This document shows, in pieces, positions 1 to 7,217 of a DNA stretch of 51,691 bases. The translations under genes were made by a program, and so were the position numbers. Each line of letters begins with the position of its first letter. Positions within the stretch are counted from its first letter, which is position 1. Source of the DNA: Prosthecobacter sp. (GTDB taxonomy: Bacteria > Verrucomicrobiota > Verrucomicrobiia > Verrucomicrobiales > Verrucomicrobiaceae); NCBI GenBank assembly GCA_017853885.1, contig JAFMIR010000029.1:1-51691 (forward strand), written 5' to 3'. Under the pieces are notes generated by a model. The model ran no database searches and was not told where the DNA came from. It worked only from the letters and a program-made list of their open reading frames with translations.

Positions 1-1276
1 CCTTCTTCGAGGCGGACCAACCGACGCGGGTGACGAGAGACTCATAGTTTTGACGGCTGAAACGCAGGGCAGCGGCACCACCACCTCTTTCGTCGAAGCC
101 ATCCACTGTGCCGTGCAGCCAATCGATGCCCGCAAACGGTCCGGTGACGAGGGTGTTGTCTTGGAAGCGGAAATTCCAGCCTCCGTTATACTGCACCGAA
201 TGGGTGTAGGTGCGGGTGCTGCCAAAGGCCAAGGGGAAGGCGCCGCCGGGATTGCGCGTGGTGTCCATGCTGTAGGCGCCAAAGCTGTAGAGCAGGTCCA
301 TCCACAAGGACTCGCGGACATAGGACACATAGGTCGAAAGGGCCGGGCCTTCGAGCTGAAGGTTCCCCAAGCCATTGGTGTAGCTCTGATTGCTGGTCAA
401 AAAGGAGGTGGCAAAACCCAAGGTGAGCCCGCGGTGCATGCGGCGCTCGATGCCAATGCCAGCCGCCCAAGCGTCCACCTGCACGCCAGCCTGCGTGCCG
501 ATGCTGCCGAGCTTGACGTTGCCGTAGTTCGCGGTGGTAAAGACTTCCCACTTGGGCTCACGACGGGCCATCTGGGGATGCTTGCTTTTTTCCTCGGGTC
601 CGTCTCCATAACCCAGCTCAACGCCCTCATCCAATGAGGAAGCGATGCTACCGTCATACACTTTTTGATAGTTATTCGTGCGGAGCTTGAACAGGTGACC
701 GTTGAGGTCGCTGAGCACCGTCTGACTCCCCGAGATCAACATCTGGCTCATCACATTGCCGTAGGGCAAACCCGTGTTGACCGCAGATAGCTGGGCCGCA
801 TTCGTGGAGGGCGCGAGACTTGTAAGCCTTAATCTATCACCACCCATCATAAAACCGCCGGCCATTATTTCATCCCAGTTGGTGGCAAAAGGAGCAGCCC
901 CCGCTCCACTAAAAGTAATTCCCACAAAATTTGCTTGCCCTACCAACTCTTGGGTAAAATCCACACCTGCTACTGATTGAAACCAAAACTGATTGATATC
1001 TAACATAGTGAAGGTTCCGTTGCCACCGGCTGCCCCTGCGATCGTGATGCTCAAATCTGAAACAATGGGAGCTAAAGGCTGACCAGCAATCAATTGCGCA
1101 CCTGAAAGCGCGGAGATGTCCATCGTGATACTCCCCATACCCGTCGCCGCGTTGCCAAAAGTGACACCAGACCATTCCATGGTGAAGGTTTGGAAGTTTT
1201 GTGCCTGAACGGAGCTGGTGCAGGTGAGCCAGAGGCCCAATGCGACGCTAAGAATTTGGGTGGTTTTTTTCATCAT
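1..1276 (-). CDS. Autotransporter beta-barrel domain protein (3' end outside window)
   Basis: The reading frame runs from ATG 1276 to the window edge, about 425 codons, with the C-terminus missing. Residues 1-25 form a signal peptide (MMKK, hydrophobic core, cleavage near VQA|Q). Residues 26 to about 235 are a low-complexity G/A/S/T-rich passenger with no catalytic motif I recognise. From about residue 250 (EVFTTANYGNVKLGS) amphipathic, aromatic-rich beta strands follow (GFATSFLTSNQSY, STYVSYVRESLWMDLLYSFG, TYTHSVQYNGGWNF, VTGPFAGIDWLHG). This is the pattern of a C-terminal autotransporter barrel. Inferred role: an outer-membrane protein that displays a short passenger. No strong Shine-Dalgarno precedes the start; ATGATG leaves a one-codon ambiguity. 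The barrel family is well supported; the passenger function is unknown. Confidence 0.75.
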   Translation of the reverse strand, partial: MMKKTTQILSVALGLWLTCTSSVQAQNFQTFTMEWSGVTFGNAATGMGSITMDISALSGAQLIAGQPLAPIVSDLSITIAGAAGGNGTFTMLDINQFWFQSVAGVDFTQELVGQANFVGITFSGAGAAPFATNWDEIMAGGFMMGGDRLRLTSLAPSTNAAQLSAVNTGLPYGNVMSQMLISGSQTVLSDLNGHLFKLRTNNYQKVYDGSIASSLDEGVELGYGDGPEEKSKHPQMARREPKWEVFTTANYGNVKLGSIGTQAGVQVDAWAAGIGIERRMHRGLTLGFATSFLTSNQSYTNGLGNLQLEGPALSTYVSYVRESLWMDLLYSFGAYSMDTTRNPGGAFPLAFGSTRTYTHSVQYNGGWNFRFQDNTLVTGPFAGIDWLHGTVDGFDERGGGAAALRFSRQNYESLVTRVGWSASKK

Positions 1277-1459
1277 AAAAAAAGCAGCGTGCCCTGAATC
1301 ATAGCTTAAAGAGCGCTTCAACTTCTATTTTGGAAAAAGTCAGCGGTGTAGAGCATGCTGACGGTCCTCAATCGCACACTAGGGATTTTCCGATTTGTTC
1401 ACCCGCTAAAAATGGCAGACCCGCGCCACAACAGGCACACCGCTCTTTCAGACAAGGAT

Positions 1460-1601
1460 TCACACAAAGTCCGTGATTGAGCCGAACTCGGCATCAAACA
1501 ACCGGCGATACGTGCGGAAGGCGAAACGGTCGGTCATGTTGGCGATCCAATCACAGACGAGGCGGGCACGAGGGAAACGGGGTCGGGTGCCATTAGCTGA
1601 C
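1460..1601 (-). pseudogene. C-terminal remnant of a dGTPase (dgt-type HD phosphohydrolase)
   Basis: The last 46 or so codons before the TGA at 1460-1462 read RARLVCDWIANMTDRFAF, then YRRLFD and SITDFV. This closely resembles the C-terminal segment of deoxyguanosinetriphosphate triphosphohydrolases (consensus around VCDYIAGMTD). Upstream on the same strand there is no HD motif and none of the roughly 350 residues a full enzyme needs; the frame instead runs antisense to an RHS fragment. I therefore call it a truncated leftover. The exact 5' break is uncertain, somewhere between 1600 and 1630. Confidence 0.6.
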
Positions 1602-1625
1602 AAATTGGGGCATCCTCGATAGCTT

Positions 1626-2025
1626 TTGATGATCGATATACTGCGTTTCGCGCCTGATAAAGGTGGTGCAGGTGAGAGCATACCCACCATCGAATACACC
1701 CGCGGCCCCGACATGGACGGCGGCGGCGGCCTTCTTTACACCTCGCGAAGCGAATCTGTCTCCGTCTCCTCCTTCCGCACGCTCCACTACAACTTTAGCA
1801 ATGGCCGAGGCGATATCGTCGCCCAGGCTGACCAATATGCCTCCCTCACCTGGAGCGCCAGCGACGAAGCCTACGGCAAGCTCACGAGAGACAGGCACGA
1901 ACGCGGACAAACAACGTGCGAACACGAAGGACGAAGACCCCACCGCCCTCTTGAATGAAGGCTTCCGCTACCGCGACATCGAAACCGACGTGTGGCTCAG
2001 CTTCCTTTTGCCAAAAGCGCCGTGA
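1626..2025 (+). pseudogene. Frameshifted fragment of an RHS-repeat protein core
   Basis: In one frame from about 1680 the translation reads TIEYTRGPDMDGGGG, then SNGRGDIVAQADQYASLTWSAS and DEAYGK. In the next frame it continues as RETGTNADKQRANTKDEDPT, then LLNEGFRYRDIETDVWLS. Together they form the C-terminal RHS core typical of RHS/YD-repeat proteins, normally continuing into RDPAGF and a variable toxin tip. A net indel near 1880-1892 switches frame, and the sequence degenerates after WLS at about 2010. There is no start region, repeat array or toxin. Full RHS proteins exceed 1000 residues, so this is a decayed fragment, probably left by recombination. It lies head to head with the dGTPase remnant and ends about 30 bp before cdaA. 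Confidence 0.7.
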
Positions 2026-2052
2026 GCGGCATCATGGGCGGCACTTGAACCC

Positions 2053-2865
2053 ATGTGGGACTTTTTGACAACGCACTGGCGCGATGGCGTGGAGATCCTG
2101 ATCCTCGCCGCGCTGGCGTATCATGGGTATCTTTTTTTTCGTGCCACGCGCGGCGCCCGCATCCTCACGGGTTTGTTGATTTTGCTGCTGAGCCTAGCGC
2201 TGATCTCCCTGCTGCTGGAGCTGGAGGTGATCACTTGGCTGCTGCAGCGGGTGTCCGTCTTCCTCGCGATTGCGATGGTGGTACTTTTCCAGCCGGAGCT
2301 GCGCCGTGTGCTGGCGGAGCTGGGCAGCAGCCGCCTTTTTTCCTTCAACCGACCGGACCCCGAGGCACTCGATTTGCTGATGGAAGCCATGCAACAGCTC
2401 TCTTCCCGGCGCTGTGGGGCTCTTTTCGCGCTGAAGCGAGGCATTGACCTCAAGCCTTATGCGGAGTCCGGCGTGGAGATCGACGCGAGGATCTCCACCG
2501 AGCTCATCGCGACCCTTTTCCATCCGAAAACGGTGCTGCATGATGGTGGTGTGATCATTGATCAGGGGCGCATCGCCAGCGCGGGATGCGTCTTCCCGGT
2601 GAGTCAGCGTGACATCCAAGACCGCGCGATCGGCCTGCGCCATCGTGCTGGCATGGGCATCACGGAGGAGACCGATGCGATCGCCCTCGTGGTGAGCGAG
2701 GAGACCGGCGCGTTGTCACTTTGCTACCAGGGCAAACTGGAGCATGATCTGGAGGCGGACGACCTGCGCCAGCGCATCAACGAAATCCTAGCGGGCGATG
2801 CGAGCGATGAAGACGCGCCGAACAAACACAAGGAGGAGAGCCATGAAATGGGCCACACAATCTAG
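2053..2865 (+). CDS. cdaA: Diadenylate cyclase, CdaA type
   Basis: A 270-residue membrane enzyme expected to condense two ATP into cyclic di-AMP. Hydrophobic segments lie at about residues 13-29, 36-56 and 61-79. The DAC domain follows from about 100, with HDGGVIID (D164-G165-G166), GLRHRAGMGITEETDA (RHR at 196-198) and VSEETG (214-219). The usual motifs are DGA and GTRHR; here they read DGG and GLRHR. The essential Asp and the RHR triad are kept, so activity is likely. The C-terminal 20 residues are charged and overlap the next gene. CdaA partners classically include the regulator CdaR (YbbR domains), and the overlapped downstream ORF resembles a reduced version of it. Family confidence is high; the effect of the altered residues is unknown. 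Confidence 0.92.
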   Translation: MWDFLTTHWRDGVEILILAALAYHGYLFFRATRGARILTGLLILLLSLALISLLLELEVITWLLQRVSVFLAIAMVVLFQPELRRVLAELGSSRLFSFNRPDPEALDLLMEAMQQLSSRRCGALFALKRGIDLKPYAESGVEIDARISTELIATLFHPKTVLHDGGVIIDQGRIASAGCVFPVSQRDIQDRAIGLRHRAGMGITEETDAIALVVSEETGALSLCYQGKLEHDLEADDLRQRINEILAGDASDEDAPNKHKEESHEMGHTI

Positions 2866-3028
2866 GGATCTCATCACTCGCAACTGGCGCGAGAAGCTGG
2901 TGGCCTTCGTGCTGGCCTGCCTGTTCTGGCTGCTGATCAAGGCGCAGACGGAGCGGCCGCAGATGCCCTCCTGGCAGCAAATGCCGCCACCTGCGGTGCA
3001 ACTGATGCCCACAGCAGGTCCCTCGTGA
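2843..3028 (+). CDS. Small YbbR-like (CdaR-like) membrane anchor protein
   Basis: Predicted length is 61 residues. An AGGAGG Shine-Dalgarno at 2831-2836 lies six bases before ATG 2843, which makes this start better than the upstream in-frame ATG at 2798. The gene overlaps the end of cdaA by 23 bp, so the two are probably co-translated. The N-terminus NWREKLVAFVLACLFWLLIK (residues 14-33) looks like the N-terminal helix of YbbR/CdaR proteins (pattern Nwx-K-l-Slx-Afx-LW). No YbbR beta-domains follow, only a Pro/Gln/Met-rich tail of about 28 residues. CdaR regulates CdaA in Firmicutes. I infer a minimal membrane partner of the cyclase; a truncated relic is the alternative. Confidence 0.6.
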   Translation: MKWATQSRDLITRNWREKLVAFVLACLFWLLIKAQTERPQMPSWQQMPPPAVQLMPTAGPS

Positions 3029-3041
3029 TCCTGATCCTGCG

Positions 3042-3057
3042 CCTCCGACGCCGGAGG
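3042..3057 (+). terminator. Hairpin downstream of the cdaA operon
   Basis: A perfect 6-bp stem CCTCCG/CGGAGG with loop ACGC starts 14 bp after the stop of the small anchor gene, and the stem can extend through GCC/GGC with a bulge. There is no U-tract, so intrinsic termination is uncertain; it may equally be a 3'-end stability element. Confidence 0.35.
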
Positions 3058-3190
3058 AGGCATGCGGAGACGCCCCATGAAACAGCGGGGAGCACCCGGT
3101 ATCGGTCTTCAATAAGCTTTGCCGTGAATCCTGAAGAGAGCGCATCAAAGTCTGAATGAAGCGAGCGGCGGGCAGGCGTTTAAACCGCCT

Positions 3191-4090
3191 ATGAACCGCC
3201 GTCGCCTTCTTCAATCCATCGCTGCTGCCGCCACCGCGCCCGCTTTTTCCAAGCCAAGTCCTTGGAAGCTGAATTACATGCTGGCTTCTTCGATGTATGG
3301 CAACCTACCCCTGGCGGAGATCCTGCCAGAGGTGAGAAAGGCTGGTGCCTCCGCCATTGAGTTGTGGCCGAAGAAGCATGGCACGCAACGCGAGGAACTG
3401 AACACCCTCGGGCATGAGAGATTCGCCGAGATGCTGAAGCAGTACGATTTGGGCTTCGGCGGTACCACGCGGTATGATTTGGGACCGTTCGAATTGACCG
3501 AGGAGATCTCCATCGTGAAGAAGCTGGGGGGGGCCTTCATCGTCACTGGTGGCGCGGGGGATTGGAAAGGGCTCATGCCGGATCAACTCAAAGCGAACGT
3601 GAAGGCCTTTGTGGAAAAGATGAAGCCACACGCGGCTCTCGCCGCCGAAAACGGTGTCACCATCGGCATCGAGAACCACGTGAATAACCTCATCGACACA
3701 CCGGACAGTCTCCGCTGGCTGGCGGATGCCATCCGCAAGATGCCCGGCATCGGCATCGCGCTAGCACCTTATCATTTGCCGCAGGACACGAAACTGCTGA
3801 GCGACCTCATCCGGCACATCGATCAGAAAATGACGCTCTTTTATGCCTGGGAACATGGCAAGGGCTGCATGAAGCCCATGCCAAAGGAGGAGGAGCTCCA
3901 GCAAATGCCCGGCCGTGGTCCGCTGGACTGGAAGCCGCTGCTCGATGCGCTCCAAGCCGTGAACTTCACAGGCCCGACGGAGATCTTCATGCATCCAACA
4001 CCGCGCGGCATTCCCATCCTACCGACAGCGTCGGAGACGACCGCGGAGATCGCGCGGGCCTGTCAGCACTTGGACAAACTGGTGGCATGA
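3191..4090 (+). CDS. Exported sugar-phosphate isomerase/epimerase-like TIM-barrel protein
   Basis: A 299-residue protein of the xylose-isomerase-like TIM-barrel superfamily. The N-terminus MNRRRLLQSIAAAATAPAFS carries an Arg-rich region and a hydrophobic stretch like a Tat or Sec signal. Barrel landmarks are AGASAIELWPK (about 50-60), FIVTGGAGDW, NGVTIGIENH (metal-ligand Glu expected here), GIALAPYHLP and GPTEIFMHP near the C-terminus. Family members bind a divalent metal and act on keto or aldo sugars or inositols; the substrate cannot be told here. It stands alone between the cdaA operon and a convergent pseudouridine synthase gene. An eight-G run at about 3526-3533 lies within intact frame. 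Confidence 0.8.
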   Translation: MNRRRLLQSIAAAATAPAFSKPSPWKLNYMLASSMYGNLPLAEILPEVRKAGASAIELWPKKHGTQREELNTLGHERFAEMLKQYDLGFGGTTRYDLGPFELTEEISIVKKLGGAFIVTGGAGDWKGLMPDQLKANVKAFVEKMKPHAALAAENGVTIGIENHVNNLIDTPDSLRWLADAIRKMPGIGIALAPYHLPQDTKLLSDLIRHIDQKMTLFYAWEHGKGCMKPMPKEEELQQMPGRGPLDWKPLLDALQAVNFTGPTEIFMHPTPRGIPILPTASETTAEIARACQHLDKLVA

Positions 4091-4133
4091 GGAGAGCTGT
4101 CCGACGTGGCTCACACCTCTTTTGAGGGCGCAC

Positions 4134-5027
4134 TCAGCGTGGACGACGCGTCTTGCTCCAAGCGGAGCGGCCTTGGGGACGATCCGAGGGTCCCGAGCGT
4201 GCGCTGCGCTTGGCAGGGCTGGGGGAGGAGGCCCGTGAGCGGGGAGCGGAGGTTCTTTTGGACGGCGCGAAGGTGTCTGAACCTTCATCAAGGGCGGGCT
4301 TGCGAACCGGTTTGGCGCGTTCGCGAGAAACGGAAGTTGTTTCCTTGAAGAAACGCTCGACGTCCGAAGGTTTGAGCTCTTTCCAACCGCCGAGCTGCAG
4401 GCCGCGGAGTTGCAGCCAGCCAATGCGGATACGAGTGAGGCGCTCAACCTCGTACCCGAGGTGGTAAAACATGAGGCGGATCTGACGCTTCAGGCCCTGC
4501 TTGAGCACGACATGCGCCTTGTTTGGCTTCACCAGCCAGGCGCGTTCGGCGCGGGCGTGGCCTTCCTCGGTCATCATGCCTTTGATGAGCTTGGCGAGCA
4601 CATCGGGATGCAGCGGCTGGTCCACGACGACCTCGTATTCCTTTTCAGCGCCCATGCTGGGATGCATGAGGCGGTGGGAGAGATCTCCCCGGTTGGTCAT
4701 GAGGATGAGCCCCTCGCTCTCCTTGTCGAGCCGGCCCACGTGGTGGAGGTTCTGGTACTTGAGCGGCAGGAGATCGTAGATCGTCATTCGCTCATGCGTG
4801 TCACCATGGGAGCAGATGTAGCCACGCGGCTTATTGATGGCGATGACGACAGGCAACTCGGCTTGGGCGGGCTTTCCATCCACCACGACCTTATCGTCAG
4901 GAGCCACTTGTGTGGCGAGGTTGGTAATGACGTGTCCGTTGATCGAGACACGGCCTTCCAAGATGATCTGCTCGGCACCACGACGCGAGGCGACGCCGCA
5001 CTGGCTGAGATAGCGGTTCAGGCGCAC
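4134..5027 (-). CDS. 23S rRNA pseudouridine synthase, RsuA/RluB family
   Basis: A 297-residue enzyme. An S4 RNA-binding domain occupies about residues 1-55 (MRLNRYLSQCGVASRRGAEQ). The pseudouridine-synthase domain follows with INKPRGYICS (64-73) and the catalytic loop GRLDKESEGL, giving Asp101. GLKRQIRLMFYHLGYEV is the conserved C-terminal motif of this subfamily. After about residue 240 comes a basic, Ser/Arg/Pro-rich tail that could add RNA contacts. Members isomerise one uridine in rRNA; RluB, RluE, RluF and RsuA cannot be separated by eye. Its last codons face the preceding plus-strand gene 43 bp away, and it lies 55 bp downstream of the small basic protein gene on the same strand. Confidence 0.9.
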   Translation of the reverse strand: MRLNRYLSQCGVASRRGAEQIILEGRVSINGHVITNLATQVAPDDKVVVDGKPAQAELPVVIAINKPRGYICSHGDTHERMTIYDLLPLKYQNLHHVGRLDKESEGLILMTNRGDLSHRLMHPSMGAEKEYEVVVDQPLHPDVLAKLIKGMMTEEGHARAERAWLVKPNKAHVVLKQGLKRQIRLMFYHLGYEVERLTRIRIGWLQLRGLQLGGWKELKPSDVERFFKETTSVSRERAKPVRKPALDEGSDTFAPSKRTSAPRSRASSPSPAKRSARSGPSDRPQGRSAWSKTRRPR

Positions 5028-5082
5028 GAGGAAGCGGGGCTGGCGGGGTCAATTCGCGCCGCCACAGGGCTGGCGCTGCGGC

Positions 5083-5235
5083 TTACTCCGGCTTGGTCTT
5101 CGGCAGATTGGTCGGGAGACGGCCTTCCTTCCACAGTCCGCGGGACTTGAGGAGCTTGATACGCTCACCGCGCTTCAAAACGCTGCGCTTGGTACCGACG
5201 GAGCCGGAGGTCTTGAGGCTGCGATGCTGTGACAT
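5083..5235 (-). CDS. Small basic protein (TIGR04137-type, Verrucomicrobia)
   Basis: A 50-residue protein starting MSQHRSLKTSGSVGTKRSVL and ending LPTNLPKTKPE. It is very rich in Lys/Arg. I recognise the pattern (MSxHxSL, KRxVLKRxERI, LPKTKPE ending) as the short 'small basic protein' restricted to Verrucomicrobia, Chlamydiae and relatives. The role is unknown; its size and charge suggest ribosome or nucleic-acid binding, which is inference. It sits between a Y-family polymerase gene and a rRNA pseudouridine synthase gene on the same strand. There is no Shine-Dalgarno before ATG 5235; the upstream bases read as the complement of one. Confidence 0.8.
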   Translation of the reverse strand: MSQHRSLKTSGSVGTKRSVLKRGERIKLLKSRGLWKEGRLPTNLPKTKPE

Positions 5236-5344
5236 GGCGAAAAACGAGAATGGGAAGGAGGTGTGACTGAAAAAGGGCGCGGAGACTAACCGCGACCGGT
5301 GTGGACGCAAGGGTTTTGTTCCGCTGCGGCGACTCACGTATCGC

Positions 5345-6631
5345 TCACTCTTTGAACTCCTCGCGGTCAGGAATGCGGTTGAAGGCGATTTTGGATCCGG
5401 AGAAGGTGCGTACTGTATCGGGCGTGAAGCCAATGACGATGGAATCACGACCGTGCTTTTTGTTGATGTCATCTAGCACACGAGAGAGGGACTCGCGACG
5501 CTGCCGCGAGTCCTCACCCCGGGCGAAGAGATCGAGCTGCTGGGGCTGGGTGAGCGATTCGAGACCGGATAGCGTAACGGCGACTTTTTTCACCCGCTGC
5601 CAGCGGGTCTGTTGCATGACGCTTTCCCACAAGCGGCGCATCACATCGGTGAGCGCGAGGCTGTCATTCACGGCAGGAAAGCGTTGGCTGGCTTCGCCAC
5701 GCAGTCCGTCCTCCATGCGAAGGCTCACACGCATTTCGGTAGCCCGGTGGTTGGAGCGGCGCAGGCGACTGGCAGCTTTGAGAAGCAGGCGACGCAGCAC
5801 GATGGCGGCCTGCGGAGGCTTTCGCAGCTCCGGCGAGAGCACATGACTGTGCCCGATGCTTTTGGGGTCCTGCTCAGGCTCGTCCTCGGAGGGTTCTCCA
5901 TGCAACGCCATCCAAAAGCGGTCTCCCACGACACCTCCCCAAGCATGGTGCATGTCCTCACGCGAGGCCTCCCAAAGTTCCCGCATGGTGCGGATGCCCA
6001 CCGCATGCAACCGAGGCTCCATGCGACGACCAATGCCGGGAAGGTCACGTAGCTCGAGGTCGAGCAGTCGGCCGGGAAGATCCGCGGCGGTTAAAAACAC
6101 TAGGCCATCCGGCTTCTGCATGTCGGAGGCCACTTTCGCCAAGAAGCGGTTCGGCGCCAGACCGATGGAGCAGGTGATGCACTCGCCCATCGTGCGGCGC
6201 AGCCCGGCCTTGATGCGCTTCGAGAGGTCGATGGCAGCCGGAAGCGGGCGGCGCCGCTTGTCGAGGCGCAGCGCCATCTCGTCAATGGAGCAAACCGCAT
6301 TCACGGGGTAGTGCCGCTCGACCTCTTGGATGATCTTGTGGTGATACTCGACATATATGTCATGCCGAGCGAGCACGAGCTGAAGGTCTGGGCACTTGTG
6401 GCGGGCCTCGCCAATGTTCGTGCCGGTCTTGATGCCAAACTGCTTCGCTTGGGCGCTGGCGGCGATGGCGCAGGTGGCATCGGTCATCACCGGCACCACA
6501 GCCACTGGTTTGCCTCGCAGCGCCGGATTCTCCTGCTGTTCAACACTCGCGAAGAAGCTGTTTAAATCGAGAAATAGCCAATCCACTTCGGAACTGGCAG
6601 ATTCATCGGCAGCAGGCGGCAGCGACAACAT
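5345..6631 (-). CDS. Y-family (DinB/Pol IV-like) translesion DNA polymerase
   Basis: A 428-residue translesion polymerase. The catalytic core shows LDLNSFFASVEQ (Asp22; Phe27 at the steric-gate position) and CSIDEMAL (Asp117-Glu118), the metal-binding acidic set of Y-family polymerases. LPGIGRRM (about 197-204) is the helix-hairpin-helix of the thumb, and the little-finger domain follows at about 260-360. QQLDLF at 364-369 is a good beta-clamp-binding motif. A 15-residue extension precedes the usual N-terminus. The DLN form instead of DMD is common in this Pol IV-like subgroup. No imuA, lexA or dnaE2 lies beside it. A hairpin directly before the start codon may limit translation (see 6634-6650). 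Confidence 0.93.
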   Translation of the reverse strand: MLSLPPAADESASSEVDWLFLDLNSFFASVEQQENPALRGKPVAVVPVMTDATCAIAASAQAKQFGIKTGTNIGEARHKCPDLQLVLARHDIYVEYHHKIIQEVERHYPVNAVCSIDEMALRLDKRRRPLPAAIDLSKRIKAGLRRTMGECITCSIGLAPNRFLAKVASDMQKPDGLVFLTAADLPGRLLDLELRDLPGIGRRMEPRLHAVGIRTMRELWEASREDMHHAWGGVVGDRFWMALHGEPSEDEPEQDPKSIGHSHVLSPELRKPPQAAIVLRRLLLKAASRLRRSNHRATEMRVSLRMEDGLRGEASQRFPAVNDSLALTDVMRRLWESVMQQTRWQRVKKVAVTLSGLESLTQPQQLDLFARGEDSRQRRESLSRVLDDINKKHGRDSIVIGFTPDTVRTFSGSKIAFNRIPDREEFKE

Positions 6632-6633
6632 GG

Positions 6634-6650
6634 CCGCGATGATGTCGCGG
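6634..6650 (-). promoter_or_regulatory. Hairpin covering the ribosome-binding position of the Y-polymerase gene
   Basis: CCGCGA/TCGCGG forms a perfect 6-bp GC-rich stem with a five-base loop, ending two bases before the ATG (complement 6629-6631). It occupies the place where a Shine-Dalgarno would lie, and no such motif is visible. It could dampen initiation or couple it to the upstream yidB-like gene, which stops 20 bp away. This is inference from sequence only. Confidence 0.35.
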
Positions 6651-6670
6651 AAAGAAAACTGTTCAAGTGA

Positions 6671-7108
6671 TCACTTCCGACCTCCAAAAAGACCGCTGAA
6701 GCTGCTGCTGATCACGCTCGTCAGGACACTTTGAAGCTGACTGCTGGAGGGGTGATTGTCGGCGATTTGGCCCTGAGGAGTCAGTTTGTCGATCACCTGT
6801 GGGAGGAATTGAACCAGCAGCGGCAGGAGCGTGCCGGTATTCATGCCCAGCTTACCCGCAAGGCCTTGGAGAGCCTCCATGCCAAGAGCATTCTGCATCT
6901 GGTCCGCCGAAAGCGGCTGGTTTTCCCCGGTGGATACCCAAGAGGCAAACTGGCCGCCGAAACCCGCCGATTGAAACTGGGACATCAGCCCCTCCATGCC
7001 GCCGGCCTCGCTGAGCAGACCGCTGAGCATCGCAGCAGGGTCTTGTCTGGAGCCGCCGCCAAGCATGCTGCCCAGCGCGTTTTTAGCGAGTGTGTCGAAG
7101 AGTCCCAT
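6671..7108 (-). CDS. YidB-like (DUF937 family) protein
   Basis: A 145-residue protein. MGLFDTLAKNALGSML, a Gly/Ser/Gln-rich linker, GLMSQFQSAGFGGQFASWVS, LSADQMQNALG and LLPQV/LPQVIDKLTPQG follow the YidB/DUF937 pattern seen in many proteobacterial YidB proteins. The family has no established enzymatic role. No signal peptide or membrane segment is evident. It is divergent from htpG across 109 bp, which must hold both promoters, and may be the first gene of the minus-strand run towards the Y-polymerase (39-bp gap). Confidence 0.8.
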   Translation of the reverse strand: MGLFDTLAKNALGSMLGGGSRQDPAAMLSGLLSEAGGMEGLMSQFQSAGFGGQFASWVSTGENQPLSADQMQNALGMEALQGLAGKLGMNTGTLLPLLVQFLPQVIDKLTPQGQIADNHPSSSQLQSVLTSVISSSFSGLFGGRK

Positions 7109-7217
7109 GGGAACCTGAGTGTCGGGAAGGGCTTGGCAAAGTCAAGATGGTCACCTTCTTGACCCAAAATCAGCACTCGCTACTCTCCATGCCCCCAAAC
7201 CCTCAAAATTCACCCTT

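Noticed and set aside
1626..2025. Two overlapping plus-strand frames as separate real genes
   Set aside because: Read together across a frameshift they form one RHS core; each alone is a partial, degenerate piece.
3526..3533. Run of eight G residues inside the sugar-isomerase-like gene, a possible frameshift site
   Set aside because: The frame is intact on both sides and reads through conserved barrel sequence (KKLGGAFIV); no alternative frame of interest is opened.
4410..5150. Plus-strand open frame of about 245 codons across the pseudouridine synthase gene
   Set aside because: The minus-strand product has the S4 domain and catalytic GRLDKESEG motif; the plus-strand frame has none and spans an intergenic region.
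5253..5266. Strong Shine-Dalgarno-like GGAAGGAGGTGTGA on the plus strand
   Set aside because: No open frame follows on the plus strand (an immediate TGA). On the minus strand it reads as anti-Shine-Dalgarno upstream of the small basic protein. Probably chance.
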